A stretch of DNA of 64,000 nucleotides from Gemella haemolysans (GCF_901873445.1 NZ_CABFLN010000016.1:134105-198104), one strand, 5' to 3'; positions 1 through 10,861 are shown, numbered from the stretch's first letter. A program made the numbers and translations. The notes: generated by a model not told the origin, from the sequence alone.

Positions 1-416
1 GCTGCTTCGATAGCTTCTTTTGCTGAAGATGAGAATTTGTGAGCTTGTACAGTTAATTTTTTCTCTAATTTACCGTTAGCTAATACTTTAACACCTGAAA
101 GTTCTTTTTTAATAACTTTAGTTTCTAATAATAGAGCAGGTGATACTACAGTACCATCTTCAAATTTATTTAAGTCGTTAAGATTTACAACTGCAAATTC
201 TTTTCTATTTACATTGTTAAATCCACGTTTTGGAATACGTCTGAATAATGGGTTTTGTCCACCTTCAAATCCTGGGCGAACTCCACCACCACTACGTGCT
301 TTTTGTCCTTTTTGACCACGTCCTGAAGTTTTACCATTTCCTGATCCAATCCCACGACCTACTCTGTTACGCTCTTTACGAGAACCTTCAACTGGTTGTA
401 ATTCATGTAATTTCAT
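1..416 (-). CDS. rplO: 50S ribosomal protein L15 (3' end missing)
   Basis: The protein starts MKLHELQP and carries the Gly/Arg/Lys-rich L15 signature ([19 protein letters not shown]), which binds 23S rRNA in the large subunit. The start ATG at 414-416 is preceded by an AGGAGG-type site. About 138 codons are visible and the family is usually 145-150 aa, so only the last few residues lie outside the window. It is the last visible gene of the spc part of the ribosomal operon and follows rpmD by about 30 bp. Confidence 0.95.
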   Translation of the reverse strand, partial: MKLHELQPVEGSRKERNRVGRGIGSGNGKTSGRGQKGQKARSGGGVRPGFEGGQNPLFRRIPKRGFNNVNRKEFAVVNLNDLNKFEDGTVVSPALLLETKVIKKELSGVKVLANGKLEKKLTVQAHKFSSSAKEAIEA

Positions 417-447
417 TTAGACTAGCACCTCCTTGTATTAATAATTC

Positions 448-624
448 TTATTTTTCTTCTACTGTTACTAAGTGTGAAACTTTGTTGATCATTCCACGAA
501 TCGCAGCGTTGTCTTTGTGTTCAACTGTTTGGTGCATTTTTTTAAGACCAAGAGCTTCAACTACTTTTCTTTGATTCTTTGGACGACCAATAGTACTACG
601 AGTTAGGGTTACTTTTAATGTCAT
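448..624 (-). CDS. rpmD: 50S ribosomal protein L30
   Basis: This 58-aa ORF reads [20 protein letters not shown] and ends HLVTVEEK. That is a complete bacterial L30, with the TRSxIGRPxxQR motif and the conserved HTVEHKDN segment. It lies between rpsE and rplO as in nearly all Firmicutes. An AGGAGG-like site precedes the ATG at 622-624. It is short enough to be missed by length-filtered gene callers. Confidence 0.95.
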   Translation of the reverse strand: MTLKVTLTRSTIGRPKNQRKVVEALGLKKMHQTVEHKDNAAIRGMINKVSHLVTVEEK

Positions 625-640
625 GTTCTTTTCCCTCCTC

Positions 641-1138
641 TTATCCTAATAATTCTTCCACAGATTTACCACGTAAAGCTGCTACATGTTCTACTGTTTG
701 TAATCTTGTTAATCCTTCGATTGTAGCACGAACCATGTTTACTGGTGTGTTTGAACCTAATGATTTTGATAAGATATTTGAAATACCTGATAATTCTAAT
801 ACGGCACGAACTGGTCCACCAGCGATAACCCCTGTACCAGGTGCAGCTGGTTTGATTAATACTGAACCTGCTCCAAATTGCCCGATGATTTCGTGAGGTA
901 TTGTTCCGTTAACTACTGGTACAGTAATTAAGTTGTGTTTTGCAGCTTCAACTGCTTTTCTGATTGCATCTGGTACCTCTTGAGCTTTACCAGTGCCAAA
1001 TCCTACGCGACCATTTTTGTCACCTACTACTACTAAAGCAGAGAAACGGAAACGACGTCCACCTTTAACAACTTTAGCTACACGACGAATGGCAACTACG
1101 CGTTCTTCAAATTCTTTTTTGATTTCTTCTTGACGCAT
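641..1138 (-). CDS. rpsE: 30S ribosomal protein S5
   Basis: The 165-aa protein has the N-terminal S5 double-stranded-RNA-binding domain ([29 protein letters not shown]) and the C-terminal ribosomal S5 D2 fold ([22 protein letters not shown]). S5 contributes to decoding fidelity and 30S assembly. Length and position (rplR-rpsE-rpmD) are standard. Confidence 0.97.
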   Translation of the reverse strand: MRQEEIKKEFEERVVAIRRVAKVVKGGRRFRFSALVVVGDKNGRVGFGTGKAQEVPDAIRKAVEAAKHNLITVPVVNGTIPHEIIGQFGAGSVLIKPAAPGTGVIAGGPVRAVLELSGISNILSKSLGSNTPVNMVRATIEGLTRLQTVEHVAALRGKSVEELLG

Positions 1139-1158
1139 CTACTTATTTCCCTCCTTTA

Positions 1159-1515
1159 TTAGAATACAAGTCCGTTTTCACGTGCTGCTTCAGCTAATGC
1201 TTTAACACGTCCGTGATATAGGTATCCTCCACGGTCGAAAACAACTTTTTCAATTCCTTTAGTTTTAGCTACTTCTGCGATTAATTTTCCAACTTCTTTA
1301 GCTGCTTCTACACTTGATTTAGAAACATTTTCAAGTTTTAATGAAGAAGCTTGTGCTAATGTAACACCTTTAGTGTCATCAATAATTTGTGCGTAAATGT
1401 TTGTGTTTGAACGGTATACGTTTAAACGTGGAACCTCAGTAGTTCCTTGAACTTTAACACGTACTCTTGCGTGTCTTTTTTTACGAACTTTATTTTTATC
1501 AAGTTTCGTAATCAT
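1159..1515 (-). CDS. rplR: 50S ribosomal protein L18
   Basis: The 118-aa protein has the basic N-terminus and the [24 protein letters not shown]-terminal signature of L18, the 5S rRNA-binding protein of the central protuberance. Length is normal and it is co-directional with its ribosomal neighbours. Confidence 0.97.
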   Translation of the reverse strand: MITKLDKNKVRKKRHARVRVKVQGTTEVPRLNVYRSNTNIYAQIIDDTKGVTLAQASSLKLENVSKSSVEAAKEVGKLIAEVAKTKGIEKVVFDRGGYLYHGRVKALAEAARENGLVF

Positions 1516-1542
1516 ATTTGAAACACTCCTTTCTGTTATCTA

Positions 1543-2079
1543 TTATTTACCAGTTTTTCCTTCTTTACGGCGAACATATTCACCAACGTAGCGAATACCT
1601 TTACCTTTATAAGGTTCTGGAGGACGTACTGCACGAACTTTAGCTGCGTATTGTCCTACTACTTCTTTGTTAATACCTTCGATACTAACTTTAGTGTTTC
1701 CTTCAACACCTAATTTAATTCCATCGATTTCTTCGAATTCAACTGGGTGAGAGTATCCAACACTTAGTACTAATTTTTTACCTTGCATTTGAGCACGGTA
1801 TCCAACCCCGATTAATTCAAGTTCTTTTTTGAATCCAGTTGATACACCTTCAACCATGTTTGCTAAGATAGCACGAGTTGTTCCGTGTACTGTACGGTGA
1901 CGTTTTGAATCAGATGGACGTACTACTGCGATTTCACTTCCTTCAATGTTGAAAGTCATGTCTTTATCAAATTGTTGTTTTAATTCACCTTTAGGTCCTT
2001 TAACTGTTGCGAAGTTATCAACGATGCTAACTTCAACCCCTGCAGGTACTGTAATAACTTTATTACCTATACGTGACAT
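1543..2079 (-). CDS. rplF: 50S ribosomal protein L6
   Basis: The 178-aa protein has two repeated L6 alpha/beta domains and the diagnostic C-terminal [15 protein letters not shown] motif. L6 sits near the factor-binding site of the large subunit. An AAGGAGGTGCC site precedes the ATG. Confidence 0.97.
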   Translation of the reverse strand: MSRIGNKVITVPAGVEVSIVDNFATVKGPKGELKQQFDKDMTFNIEGSEIAVVRPSDSKRHRTVHGTTRAILANMVEGVSTGFKKELELIGVGYRAQMQGKKLVLSVGYSHPVEFEEIDGIKLGVEGNTKVSIEGINKEVVGQYAAKVRAVRPPEPYKGKGIRYVGEYVRRKEGKTGK

Positions 2080-2102
2080 TTAATTGGCACCTCCTTATAA
2101 TA

Positions 2103-2498
2103 TTACCAGATGTAAGCTAATACTTCTCCACCTGTGTTATTTTTACGAGCAACTTTATCAGTTACAACTCCAGTTGAAGTTGATACGATTGCTATTCCTA
2201 GTCCGTTTAATACTCTTGGCAGTTCATCTGCTTTAGCGTATACACGTAAACCAGGTTTTGAAATTCTTTTAATTCCTTTGATTACTCTTTCACCTTTTGA
2301 GTATTTAAGAGTAAGTTTAAGTTTTCCTTGTTTGTTATCTTCGATGTATTCTACATCATTGATGAAACCTTCTTGTTTTAAGATTTCTGCAATTTGCTTT
2401 TTAATATTTGACGCAGGTAATTCTAATGTTTCGTGCTTAACCATGTTAGCATTACGAATACGTGTTAGCATATCTGCGATAGGATCTGTCATTGTCAT
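2103..2498 (-). CDS. rpsH: 30S ribosomal protein S8
   Basis: The 131-aa protein begins [18 protein letters not shown] and contains the C-terminal [21 protein letters not shown] segment, both typical of S8. S8 binds central-domain 16S rRNA and, in other bacteria, represses spc-operon translation. I did not identify its operator here. Confidence 0.97.
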   Translation of the reverse strand: MTMTDPIADMLTRIRNANMVKHETLELPASNIKKQIAEILKQEGFINDVEYIEDNKQGKLKLTLKYSKGERVIKGIKRISKPGLRVYAKADELPRVLNGLGIAIVSTSTGVVTDKVARKNNTGGEVLAYIW

Positions 2499-2530
2499 TA
2501 GGATAAATCCTCCTTTCTTCTACTAATATA

Positions 2531-2800
2531 TTACCAACTTGCTTTTTTAACTCCAGGAATTTGTCCTTTGTAAGCTAATTCACGGAATTTAATACGGCTG
2601 ATTCCAAATTTTCCAATGTATCCGTGAGGACGTCCAGTTATGCTACAACGATTGTGTAAACGAGCTGGAGCTGAGTTTTTTGGAAGTTTGCTAAGTCCGA
2701 TGTAATCACCTTTAGCTTTTAATTCCGCTCTTTTAGCTGCATACTTGTCAACTAATTTTTGGCGTTTTAATTCACGCTCTACCATTGCTTTTTTAGCCAT
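2531..2800 (-). CDS. rpsN: 30S ribosomal protein S14, zinc-free (C-minus) type
   Basis: The 89-aa protein is the long S14 form. Where zinc-binding S14 has two CxxC pairs, this one has a single Cys ([20 protein letters not shown]), so it cannot form the Cys4 zinc site. In several Firmicutes the operon copy is the about 61-aa zinc form and the 89-aa form is a zinc-starvation paralog elsewhere. Here the zinc-free form holds the operon position between rplE and rpsH. Confidence 0.95.
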   Translation of the reverse strand: MAKKAMVERELKRQKLVDKYAAKRAELKAKGDYIGLSKLPKNSAPARLHNRCSITGRPHGYIGKFGISRIKFRELAYKGQIPGVKKASW

Positions 2801-2821
2801 GTGTCTTTTACCTCACCTTTC

Positions 2822-3361
2822 TTATTTTGCGAATGGCATTCCACATTGTGTTAATAACTCACGAGCTTCTTCATCAGTGTTAGCTGTAGTTACTATAACG
2901 ATGTCCATACCACGTACTTTACTTACTTTATCGTAATCAATTTCAGGGAAAATTAATTGTTCTTTAACACCTAGTGTGTAGTTACCACGACCATCGAATG
3001 CTTTTTTAGAAACACCGTGGAAGTCACGTACACGTGGAAGTGCTACAGTTACTAATTTGTCGAAGAATTCATACATTCTTTCTCCACGTAAAGTAACTTT
3101 AGCCCCGATAGGCATACCTTCACGAAGTCTGTAAGTAGCGATTGATTTTTTAGCTCTTGTTACTAATGGTTTTTGACCAGAAATTAAAGCTAATTCTGCT
3201 ACTGCGTTGTCTAGGGCTTTAGAGTTTTGCACAGCATCACCTACACCCATGTTAATTACGATTTTTTCAATTTTTGGTACTTGCATTACACTGCTGTACT
3301 CAAATTTTGTCATTAATTCTTTTGTTATCTCAGATTTAAATTTATCTTCTAAACGAGCCAT
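2822..3361 (-). CDS. rplE: 50S ribosomal protein L5
   Basis: The 179-aa protein shows the L5 signatures [14 protein letters not shown] and [25 protein letters not shown]5 binds 5S rRNA and contacts P-site tRNA. Length and gene order (rplX-rplE-rpsN) are standard. Confidence 0.97.
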   Translation of the reverse strand: MARLEDKFKSEITKELMTKFEYSSVMQVPKIEKIVINMGVGDAVQNSKALDNAVAELALISGQKPLVTRAKKSIATYRLREGMPIGAKVTLRGERMYEFFDKLVTVALPRVRDFHGVSKKAFDGRGNYTLGVKEQLIFPEIDYDKVSKVRGMDIVIVTTANTDEEARELLTQCGMPFAK

Positions 3362-3392
3362 CTAAAATAGTGCCTCCTTTCTTCAACTATTA

Positions 3393-3698
3393 TTATATTT
3401 CTTTTCCTGATTTTACTGCGATACGTACTTTCTTACCATCTTTTGTTTCGAAACGTACTCTTGTCGCTTTTCCAGTTTCAGGATCTTGTAACATTACGTT
3501 TGATACGTGAATTGCTGCTTCTTTTTCAACGATTCCACCTTGAGGTGCATCTTGAGAATTTTTAACGTGTTTTTTAATGATGTTAACACCTTCTACAACA
3601 ACACGATCTTTTTTAGGTTGTGCTTCGATTACTGTACCAACTTTACCTTTGTCTTTACCAGTAATTACTACAACTTTATCACCTTTTTTAATGAACAT
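3393..3698 (-). CDS. rplX: 50S ribosomal protein L24
   Basis: The 101-aa protein has an N-terminal KOW motif ([20 protein letters not shown]) followed by the L24 core ([12 protein letters not shown]). L24 is an early assembly initiator of the 50S subunit. The ATG follows a GGAGG site. Confidence 0.97.
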   Translation of the reverse strand: MFIKKGDKVVVITGKDKGKVGTVIEAQPKKDRVVVEGVNIIKKHVKNSQDAPQGGIVEKEAAIHVSNVMLQDPETGKATRVRFETKDGKKVRIAVKSGKEI

Positions 3699-3736
3699 TT
3701 CTTGTTAACCTCCTTCTTTACTGTACTTTTTTCAAA

Positions 3737-4123
<387 letters not shown>

Positions 4124-4144
4124 TTAGGGTTTATCCTAGTTTTA

Positions 4145-4408
4145 TTAGATTATAACTGCTTCTTCTACTACTTCTACTAAACGGAAGTTTTTAGTTGCAG
4201 ATAATGGACGAGTTTCCATTATTTTAACGATATCATTTAATTTAGCAACATTGTTTTCATCATGTGCTTTGAATTTTTTAGAATATTTTACACGTTTACC
4301 GTATAGAGGATGTTTTTTGTAAGTTTCTACTAAAACTGTGATTGTTTTGTCCATTTTATCAGAAACTACTTTTCCAACGTAAACTTTTCTATCATTTCTC
4401 TCAGTCAT
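4145..4408 (-). CDS. rpsQ: 30S ribosomal protein S17
   Basis: The 87-aa OB-fold protein has the S17 signature [27 protein letters not shown]. It is a primary 16S rRNA-binding protein. Gene order rpmC-rpsQ-rplN is standard. Confidence 0.97.
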   Translation of the reverse strand: MTERNDRKVYVGKVVSDKMDKTITVLVETYKKHPLYGKRVKYSKKFKAHDENNVAKLNDIVKIMETRPLSATKNFRLVEVVEEAVII

Positions 4409-4423
4409 GTTTGCCTCCTATTA

Positions 4424-4633
4424 TTATTTATTCGCTAATTCTCTTTCGCGAATAACAGTTTTCATACGAGCGATTGATTTTCTAACTTGACTAATACGAG
4501 CTGTATTTTCTAATTGACCAGTTGCCAATTGGAAGCGTAAGTTGAAAAGCTCTTCTTTTAATTCTTTGATTTTTGCTTCTAACTCTTGTGAAGTTAATTC
4601 TCTAATCATTGATTTGAATTCATTTGTTTTCAT
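4424..4633 (-). CDS. rpmC: 50S ribosomal protein L29
   Basis: The 69-aa two-helix protein has the L29 pattern [22 protein letters not shown]. Its ATG overlaps the rplP stop codon by one base, indicating translational coupling. L29 lies at the polypeptide exit tunnel. Confidence 0.97.
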   Translation of the reverse strand: MKTNEFKSMIRELTSQELEAKIKELKEELFNLRFQLATGQLENTARISQVRKSIARMKTVIRERELANK

Positions 4634-5058
4634 TATGCTTCACCACCTGTTTCTTCACGTTTTACAAATTTACATTTAACAGGTAACTTGTGAGATGCAA
4701 GTCTTAGAGCTTCACGTGCAACTTCTTCACTTACTCCAGCAACTTCGAACATCACTCTACCTGGTTTAACGATTGCAACCCATCCTTCTACTGCACCTTT
4801 ACCAGATCCCATACGTACTTCTAATGGTTTTTTAGTGTAAGGCATGTGAGGGAAGATCTTAATCCAAACTTTACCACCACGTTTCATATAACGAGTCATC
4901 GCTATACGAGCAGCTTCTATTTGACGAGAAGTAACTCTTGCTGCAGTAGTAGCTTGTAATCCATATTCACCGAAATCTACTACGTTTCCGCCTTTAGATT
5001 TACCTTTTGTTGATTGTCTGTGTTGACGACGATATTTAACACGTTTAGGCATTAACAT
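4633..5058 (-). CDS. rplP: 50S ribosomal protein L16
   Basis: The 141-aa protein begins [14 protein letters not shown] and has the L16 core ([26 protein letters not shown]). A GGAGG lies about 10 nt before the first ATG, and a second ATG two codons later would also fit. L16 shapes the A-site and tRNA-binding region. Confidence 0.97.
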   Translation of the reverse strand: MLMPKRVKYRRQHRQSTKGKSKGGNVVDFGEYGLQATTAARVTSRQIEAARIAMTRYMKRGGKVWIKIFPHMPYTKKPLEVRMGSGKGAVEGWVAIVKPGRVMFEVAGVSEEVAREALRLASHKLPVKCKFVKREETGGEA

Positions 5059-5061
5059 AAA

Positions 5062-5715
5062 TTAGTTACCTCCTTTTTCAGATTTTCTAGTTGGTAATAC
5101 TTCACCACGGTTAATCCAAACTTTAACTCCAAGTTTACCATAAGTTGTATCTGCTTCTTCGTGAGCGTAATCGATGTCTGCTCTTAATGTGTGTAGTGGC
5201 ACTGAACCTTCTGAGTAGTGTTCTGCACGAGCGATATCTGCTCCACCAAGACGTCCTGATACTTGAGTTTTGATTCCTTTAGCTCCTGCTCTCATAGCTC
5301 TTTGGATAGCTTGTTTTTGAGCACGACGGAATGATACACGAGCTTCTAATTGACGAGCAATGTTTTCAGCTACTAATTTAGCGTCGATATCAACTTTTTT
5401 GATTTCAACTACATTAATGTGTACTCTTTTTCCAGTTAATTTGTTTAATTCTAATCTTAATTTATCGATTTCAGAACCACCTTTACCGATAACCATACCT
5501 GGTTTACCAGTGTGTACTGAAATATTTACTTTCTTATCAAATCTTTCAATTTCTACTTTAGAAACTGAAGCGTCTTTTAATTGTTTACTGATGAACTCAC
5601 GGATTTTGAAATCTTCGTGTAAGTTAGCAGCGAAATCTTTTTCCGCATACCATTTTGAATCCCAATCACGAATAACTCCAACACGTAAGCCTATTGGATG
5701 TACTTTTTGACCCAC
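5062..5715 (-). CDS. rpsC: 30S ribosomal protein S3
   Basis: The 217-aa protein has an N-terminal type-II KH domain with [18 protein letters not shown] and the C-terminal S3 domain ([30 protein letters not shown]). S3 lines the mRNA entry channel. Length is standard. Confidence 0.98.
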   Translation of the reverse strand: MGQKVHPIGLRVGVIRDWDSKWYAEKDFAANLHEDFKIREFISKQLKDASVSKVEIERFDKKVNISVHTGKPGMVIGKGGSEIDKLRLELNKLTGKRVHINVVEIKKVDIDAKLVAENIARQLEARVSFRRAQKQAIQRAMRAGAKGIKTQVSGRLGGADIARAEHYSEGSVPLHTLRADIDYAHEEADTTYGKLGVKVWINRGEVLPTRKSEKGGN

Positions 5716-5766
5716 AGTTTGTAGCCTCCTTTAACTAGTTTAGCTTTTATAATTTCTTAATTTTTA

Positions 5767-6102
5767 TTATTTGTTGTCACTTAAAACGATAGTGATGTGA
5801 CTTGTTCTTTTGTTGATTGAACTTGCAGCACCTTTTGCTCTTGGACGGAATCTTTTAAGAGTTGGTCCTTCATTTGCAAATGCTTGTGATACTACTAAGT
5901 CTTCTACATTCATTCCATAGTTGTGTTCAGCGTTAGCAGCAGCTGATTTAATAACTTTAGCTACTGGTAAAGAAGCTGATTTAGTTGTGAATTCTAAAAT
6001 TCCTAATGCTTCGCCCACTTTTTTTCCACGTACTAAGTCTAATACTAGTCTTACTTTACGAGGAGCGATGCGGACTGTCTTAGCGATTGCTTTTGACTCC
6101 AT
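5767..6102 (-). CDS. rplV: 50S ribosomal protein L22
   Basis: The 111-aa protein has the [20 protein letters not shown]-terminus and the C-terminal beta hairpin ([22 protein letters not shown]) that reaches into the exit tunnel, where macrolide-resistance changes are known in other species. It is full length. Confidence 0.97.
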   Translation of the reverse strand: MESKAIAKTVRIAPRKVRLVLDLVRGKKVGEALGILEFTTKSASLPVAKVIKSAAANAEHNYGMNVEDLVVSQAFANEGPTLKRFRPRAKGAASSINKRTSHITIVLSDNK

Positions 6103-6135
6103 GAATGTGCCTCCTTGATTTTACTAATTTCTAAA

Positions 6136-6414
6136 TTATCTTCTTGTTTTTCTGTCGTCTGCAGCGTGACCTTTGTAAGTTCTTGTTGGTGCAAACTCAC
6201 CTAATTTATGTCCTACCATATCTTCAGTCACATATACAGGTACATGTTTTCTTCCGTCATATACTGCAAAAGTAAGTCCTATGAATGTTGGGAAGATTGT
6301 TGAACGACGAGACCAAGTTTTAATTACTTGTTTCTTTTCTTGTTCGTTCATTTTTTCAACTTTTGCTAATAAGTGGTGATCAGCGAATGGTCCTTTTTTT
6401 AAACTACGAGCCAT
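6136..6414 (-). CDS. rpsS: 30S ribosomal protein S19
   Basis: The 92-aa protein begins [16 protein letters not shown] and has the S19 signature [26 protein letters not shown]. It forms a complex with S13 at the head of the 30S subunit. It follows rplB by about 90 bp. Confidence 0.98.
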   Translation of the reverse strand: MARSLKKGPFADHHLLAKVEKMNEQEKKQVIKTWSRRSTIFPTFIGLTFAVYDGRKHVPVYVTEDMVGHKLGEFAPTRTYKGHAADDRKTRR

Positions 6415-6501
6415 TGTGTTATCTCCTTTCCGATACTTTGCATACTTAAGGGTGTGGTAAAGAGCACTTGCTCCTCACCAACTAACCTTTGATTAATTTT
6501 A

Positions 6502-7332
6502 TTATTTAGTTCTAGCACGTACGATAAATTTGTTTGAACGAGCTTTTTTAGAACGAGTTTTCTTACCAAGAGTAGGTTTACCCCATGGTGACATAGGTGA
6601 TTTACGTCCGATTGAAGTACGTCCTTCACCACCACCGTGTGGGTGATCGTTCGGGTTCATAACAGATCCACGTACAGTTGGTCTTTTACCTAACCAACGA
6701 GTTCTACCGGCTTTACCGATATTTACTAGTCCGTGTTGTTCGTTACCAACTTCACCGATTGTAGCACGGCAAGTTGCTAAGATCATTCTAACTTCTCCTG
6801 ATTTAAGACGTACTAATACGTATTTACCTTCTTTACCAAGTACTTGAGCACTTGCTCCAGCTGAACGTACTAATTGTCCACCTTTACCAGGTTTAAGTTC
6901 GATGTTGTGAATTAATGTCCCTACTGGGATGTTTGCTAGTGGTAATGCATTACCAACTTTAATATCAGCAGTTTCACCAGATACTAAGATTTGTCCTACT
7001 TGTAATTCTTTAGGAGCGATGATGTATCTTTTTTCTCCATCTACATAGTGTAATAGAGCGATATTTGCTGAACGGTTTGGATCGTACTCAATTGTAGCAA
7101 CTTTTGCTGGTACGTTGTCTTTATTTCTCTTGAAGTCAATAATACGGTATTGTTTTTTGTGTCCTCCACCGTGGTGACGAACAGTAATTTTACCTTGGTT
7201 ATTTCTTCCCGCTTTTTTCGGTAGCGGCGCTAATAATGACTTTTCTGGTTTGTTAGTTGTAATTTCTGCAAAATCTAATGATGTCATGTTACGACGACCG
7301 TTAGTTATAGCTTTATATACTTTAATTGCCAT
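6502..7332 (-). CDS. rplB: 50S ribosomal protein L2
   Basis: The 276-aa protein has the SH3-like RNA-binding domain and the C-terminal [17 protein letters not shown] motif, whose His is near the peptidyl-transferase centre. Length and order (rplW-rplB-rpsS) are standard. Confidence 0.98.
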   Translation of the reverse strand: MAIKVYKAITNGRRNMTSLDFAEITTNKPEKSLLAPLPKKAGRNNQGKITVRHHGGGHKKQYRIIDFKRNKDNVPAKVATIEYDPNRSANIALLHYVDGEKRYIIAPKELQVGQILVSGETADIKVGNALPLANIPVGTLIHNIELKPGKGGQLVRSAGASAQVLGKEGKYVLVRLKSGEVRMILATCRATIGEVGNEQHGLVNIGKAGRTRWLGKRPTVRGSVMNPNDHPHGGGEGRTSIGRKSPMSPWGKPTLGKKTRSKKARSNKFIVRARTK

Positions 7333-7367
7333 TTGTCATTTTTCCTCCTTAGTGGTATTTGTTATTC

Positions 7368-7649
7368 TTAAGCGAATAATCCTTCGATTGTTTGTCCTTC
7401 TGCTAACTTAACGATAGCTTTTCTACGTTTGTTAGTGTAACCACCGTATCTTCCAACACGACGGAATTTTGGTTTGTAGTTCATTACGTTTACTTTCTCA
7501 ACTTTAACTCCGAAGATTTCTTCGATAGCTTGTTTAATTTGAGTTTTATGAGCGCGTGTGTCTACTAGGAAAGTGTATTTATTTTCTTGCATTAATAAAT
7601 AACTTTTTTCAGTTAGTACTGGGCGTTTGATAATATCGCGTGCTTCCAT
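7368..7649 (-). CDS. rplW: 50S ribosomal protein L23
   Basis: The 93-aa protein begins [17 protein letters not shown] and contains the L23 core ([24 protein letters not shown]). L23 is the docking site for trigger factor and SRP at the exit tunnel. Its ATG overlaps the rplD stop by one base. Confidence 0.97.
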   Translation of the reverse strand: MEARDIIKRPVLTEKSYLLMQENKYTFLVDTRAHKTQIKQAIEEIFGVKVEKVNVMNYKPKFRRVGRYGGYTNKRRKAIVKLAEGQTIEGLFA

Positions 7650-8272
7650 TATGCTAATACCTCCCCAACTTTTTCTACTGCATCTTTAGTGAATACAACT
7701 TTGTTGCTTCCTAAGATGTCTAATACGTTAAGACCAGTTGTTTCAACGAATTCAACTCCTGGAATATTTCTTCCTGATAAAACAGTATTTTCTTCTAGTT
7801 CAGTAACTACGAATAATACTTTTTTCTCTAGGCTAAGGTTTGATAACATTTCTTTAAAGTTTTTAGTTTTAATTGTATCAAATGATAAACTTTCTAATGC
7901 AAATACTTCGTTAGCTGCTACTTTAGAAGATAAAGCAGAACGTAATGCTAAACGACGCATTTTACGTGGCATTTTGAAGCTGTAGCTACGTGGTGTAGGT
8001 CCGAATACAATTCCACCTCCACGCCATTGTGGTGAACGGATAGATCCTTGACGAGCACGACCTGTTCCTTTTTGACGCCATGGTTTGCGACCACCACCTG
8101 AAACTTCAGAACGTCCTTTTGTTTTGTGTGTACCTTGACGAAGTGATGCTCTTTGTAAAGTTACAGCTTGGAATAAAACGTGTTGATTTGGTTCGATTCC
8201 GAATACTGCTTCATTAGCTTCAACTGCACCAACTTTAGTACCGTCTTGTTTAAATAAATCTAATTGTGGCAT
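7649..8272 (-). CDS. rplD: 50S ribosomal protein L4
   Basis: The 207-aa protein has the L4 basic extended loop ([18 protein letters not shown]), which enters the exit tunnel, plus the globular domain. In E. coli L4 also represses the S10 operon through its leader. A different structured leader exists here upstream of rpsJ, but no regulatory link to L4 can be shown from sequence. Confidence 0.97.
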   Translation of the reverse strand: MPQLDLFKQDGTKVGAVEANEAVFGIEPNQHVLFQAVTLQRASLRQGTHKTKGRSEVSGGGRKPWRQKGTGRARQGSIRSPQWRGGGIVFGPTPRSYSFKMPRKMRRLALRSALSSKVAANEVFALESLSFDTIKTKNFKEMLSNLSLEKKVLFVVTELEENTVLSGRNIPGVEFVETTGLNVLDILGSNKVVFTKDAVEKVGEVLA

Positions 8273-8304
8273 TATCTAATTTCCTCCTTCCGTATATTTT
8301 CCGA

Positions 8305-8967
8305 TTATTTACCAGATTTAACTGCTGATTGGATTTTTACGAAGCTTTTCTTAGATCCTGGAATACATCCTTTAACTAGGATTAATCCATTTTCTACATC
8401 TACGCTTACGATTTCTAAGTTTTGAGTAGTAACTGTAACTCCACCCATTTGGCCTGGTAATGCTTTACCTTTGAATACACGGTTAGGTGCTACAGGTCCC
8501 ATTGACCCAGGACGACGGTGGTAACGAGAACCGTGAGCCATTGGTCCGCGGCTTTGTCCATGACGCTTGATTGCCCCTTGGAATCCTTTACCTTTACTTA
8601 CTCCTGTTACGTCAACTAAGTCCCCTGCTGCAAAAATATCAACTTGGACTTCTTGACCTACTTCATAATTAGCAACTTCTGCATCTCTGATTTCGCGTAC
8701 GAAACGTTTTGGAGCAGTGTTAGCTTTATCTGCGTGACCTTGTTCAGGTTTGTTCGCAACTTTTACTAAACGGTCTTTACGTTCTTTATCGTAAGGACGT
8801 TTGTCGTCGAATCCTAATTGGATTGCGTTGTATCCTTCAACTTCTTCTGTTTTCTTTTGTAATACGACGTTACCTTTCGCTTCAACTACTGTTACTGGAA
8901 TTAATTCTCCATTTTCAGCGAAGATTTGAGTCATACCTACTTTTCTTCCTAAGATACCTTTGGTCAT
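8305..8967 (-). CDS. rplC: 50S ribosomal protein L3
   Basis: The 220-aa protein begins [16 protein letters not shown] and has the central [21 protein letters not shown] segment that reaches the peptidyl-transferase centre. It is full length, with standard order after rpsJ. Confidence 0.98.
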   Translation of the reverse strand: MTKGILGRKVGMTQIFAENGELIPVTVVEAKGNVVLQKKTEEVEGYNAIQLGFDDKRPYDKERKDRLVKVANKPEQGHADKANTAPKRFVREIRDAEVANYEVGQEVQVDIFAAGDLVDVTGVSKGKGFQGAIKRHGQSRGPMAHGSRYHRRPGSMGPVAPNRVFKGKALPGQMGGVTVTTQNLEIVSVDVENGLILVKGCIPGSKKSFVKIQSAVKSGK

Positions 8968-8986
8968 CGAAAGTCACCTCCTATAA

Positions 8987-9295
8987 TTATAATTTTAATT
9001 CGATGTCAACACCTGATGGTAAGTTTAAGCTGATTAAAGCGTCAACTGTTTTTTGTGTTGGTTCAATAATATCGATTAGGCGTTTGTGTGTACGTTGTTC
9101 GAATTGTTCACGGCTATCTTTGTAAATGTGAACTGAACGTAAGATTGTGTAAACTGCTTTTTCTGTTGGTAATGGAATTGGTCCAGAAACTTTTGCTCCA
9201 GAACGTTTTGCAGTTTCAACAATTTTCTCTGCACTTTGATCTACTAATCTGTGATCATATCCTTTAAGACGAATACGAATTTTTTGTTTTGCCAT
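8987..9295 (-). CDS. rpsJ: 30S ribosomal protein S10
   Basis: The 102-aa protein reads [20 protein letters not shown] and includes the S10 core ([24 protein letters not shown]). Two tandem ATGs are present (9296-9298 and 9293-9295). I chose the second because it gives a 7-nt gap from the AGGAGG and matches the family N-terminus. It is the first gene of the operon. S10 also acts with NusB in transcription antitermination. Confidence 0.97.
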   Translation of the reverse strand: MAKQKIRIRLKGYDHRLVDQSAEKIVETAKRSGAKVSGPIPLPTEKAVYTILRSVHIYKDSREQFEQRTHKRLIDIIEPTQKTVDALISLNLPSGVDIELKL

Positions 9296-9319
9296 CATTT
9301 CTCCTCCTATACATTTATT

Positions 9320-9430
9320 CGCTGCTATCTAGTAGCAACTTCTCCACGAAAGTTCTCCAGCACGCCATGCCATGGCAAAGCGGCCGGGCGTGTCAGTAAC
9401 CTTTCGCTTCAACGCAAGTCTTTTGCAAGA
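9320..9430 (-). promoter_or_regulatory. Structured mRNA leader of the S10 operon
   Basis: The transcribed leader folds into a nested hairpin. An outer arm (9401-9407, GCGAAAG on the RNA) pairs with 9346-9352 (CUUUCGU). An inner perfect 6-bp helix CACGCC/GGCGUG (9387-9392 with 9361-9366) encloses a C/G-rich apical part containing GCCAUGGC. It is far more GC-rich than the surrounding intergenic DNA, which argues for a selected RNA structure. A similar block before rpsJ in lactic acid bacteria is a recollection, not a checked match. Confidence 0.6.
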
Positions 9431-9442
9431 CCAACATTTATT

Positions 9443-9471
9443 ATTATACATGGTAAAAGCATATATTGCAA
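9443..9471 (-). promoter_or_regulatory. Promoter of the S10 operon
   Basis: On the minus strand TTGCAA (9466-9471) is separated by exactly 17 bp from a perfect TATAAT (9443-9448), as expected for a strong vegetative sigma factor promoter. Transcription would start near 9436, giving a leader of about 140 nt before rpsJ. Confidence 0.75.
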
Positions 9472-9600
9472 GTATTTTAACGAAAAATTTTTAAAAAAAT
9501 TTATGAATATGTTTTCTATTTTTTACTTACTTTTTAATCTTTAATTTACTTTCTAATTTTACCTATATTATATGGAAGAAAAAATTTATTTTTCTTCAAA

Positions 9601-9640
9601 AAAATTAAAAATACTTAGAGTTTTTATACCCTAAGTATTT
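9601..9640 (-). terminator. Intrinsic terminator after the OsmC-like gene
   Basis: AAATACTTAG (9631-9640 in RNA sense) pairs with CTAAGTATTT (9609-9618), followed on the minus strand by a T-rich run. It ends the 9653-10039 gene and insulates the ribosomal promoter. Confidence 0.75.
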
Positions 9641-9652
9641 CTAATTTCTAAT

Positions 9653-10039
9653 TTATTTTAAAGGTAAAATATTATATTGAATTTCTAAGTCTGAAGACAA
9701 TAAATGCGAAACTTTACAACGAAGTTTAATATTATCTAATACCCCTTGTCTATCTCCAGCAGCAAGTTGTTCCTCAGTTCGATCTACATGAACATTAACT
9801 ACAATTTTTTTATTATCATAATCTACAACTAGTTCAGTTTCAATCGCTAGATCTACTAATTCATATGCTCTGAAGAAATATCCTTTTGCACACATACTTA
9901 CACATCCATTGTATGCAGTAGCAAATAAATCCATAGGACCATCTTTACTTTCTTCTATAAACATTTTATACTCACCACCCAGCGGTGTAGTTGCATGTGA
10001 AGTAAAACCTTCTTTAATTTTTAAATTAGACGTATACAT
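9653..10039 (-). CDS. OsmC/Ohr-family protein
   Basis: This 128-aa protein resembles the OsmC-like fold, with GxGPMDLFATAYNGCVSMCAKGYF giving one conserved Cys region after the PxDLxxxAxxxC pattern. Family members reduce organic or lipid peroxides with two cysteines. A second Cys occurs at KLRCKVSHLL, consistent with the two-Cys chemistry. The start ATG follows AAGGGAG. It lies alone between the ribosomal operon and a HAD phosphatase gene with its own terminator, so it is probably monocistronic. The exact subfamily is uncertain. Confidence 0.7.
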   Translation of the reverse strand: MYTSNLKIKEGFTSHATTPLGGEYKMFIEESKDGPMDLFATAYNGCVSMCAKGYFFRAYELVDLAIETELVVDYDNKKIVVNVHVDRTEEQLAAGDRQGVLDNIKLRCKVSHLLSSDLEIQYNILPLK

Positions 10040-10120
10040 AACAGTCTCCCTTTGTATATATAATTTTAAGATTACTCTTAATAAGTTTATTATACTCTCA
10101 TATACTATTTTTGTATACTA

Positions 10121-10786
10121 TTATTTCTCGACTATACTTCTAACTGTTTCTACTAAATCTACATCTTTATACTTATAGTTTACACCAGTGAAATCCATAT
10201 ATTTAGTAATATCATTTGTCTGAAGTATTAACGTTGCACCTGAAGCCGCAGCTCCTAATGCTCCCGGACGTGAATCTTCAACTGCAATTGTATTATTAAT
10301 ATCTGCACCTAGTTTTTTTGCCGCTAGTAAATAGATATCTGGGGCAGGTTTAGGATTCTTTACCTCTTCTTTTGTTGCAATTGCTGAGATATATTTCTCA
10401 AAACCTTTTCTTCGAAGTCCTGTCTCAATATGTTCTCTCTTTCCATTTGAAGCAACAGCCATCTTTATTCCGTGATTGTAAAGATACTCCATTACCTCAG
10501 CAATTCCTGGTAATACTGATGCATTATGATAATTATCTAATATACGCTTTGTAATCTCCGCTTCGAATTTATCATAATCTTCACTAGACATACCATATCT
10601 ATCATTATAATATTTTCTACTCGTTTCTTCATTCGTTCCAGAAACGTTTTTTATATAGTCCATCTTATCCAGTTTTTCATTTAACACTTCTTTTGTTAAA
10701 TCACGCATATTTTCATAGTAAACTTTCTCAGTATCTACTATTGTTCCGTCAAAATCAAAAATAACCGCCTCTAATTTTTCCACCAT
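10121..10786 (-). CDS. HAD-superfamily phosphatase, subfamily IA
   Basis: The 221-aa protein has the HAD motif I nucleophile DFDGTIVDTE near residue 12, motif II VASNGKREHIETG, and motif III/IV (KNPKPAPDIYLLAAKKLG, AVEDSRPGALGA). It resembles beta-phosphoglucomutase-like and phosphatase members (PGM/YvdM-like), and the substrate cannot be told from sequence. I chose the ATG at 10784-10786 because AAGGAG sits just upstream. An upstream in-frame start lacks a ribosome binding site. Confidence 0.85.
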   Translation of the reverse strand: MVEKLEAVIFDFDGTIVDTEKVYYENMRDLTKEVLNEKLDKMDYIKNVSGTNEETSRKYYNDRYGMSSEDYDKFEAEITKRILDNYHNASVLPGIAEVMEYLYNHGIKMAVASNGKREHIETGLRRKGFEKYISAIATKEEVKNPKPAPDIYLLAAKKLGADINNTIAVEDSRPGALGAAASGATLILQTNDITKYMDFTGVNYKYKDVDLVETVRSIVEK

Positions 10787-10861
10787 TAATCTCCTTTTTC
10801 TTATATACATATAACTACTATTTTATAATGTAATACTCAAAATTCAAAATAATTTGGACAA

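Noticed and set aside
6399..6635. ORF on the minus strand overlapping rplB
   Set aside because: It is in another frame of the conserved rplB gene and has no ribosome binding site or family resemblance.
9415..9440. Near-direct repeat CTTGCAAAAGACTTGC in the S10 leader
   Set aside because: Short and lies at the 5' edge of the transcript; no clear pairing role.
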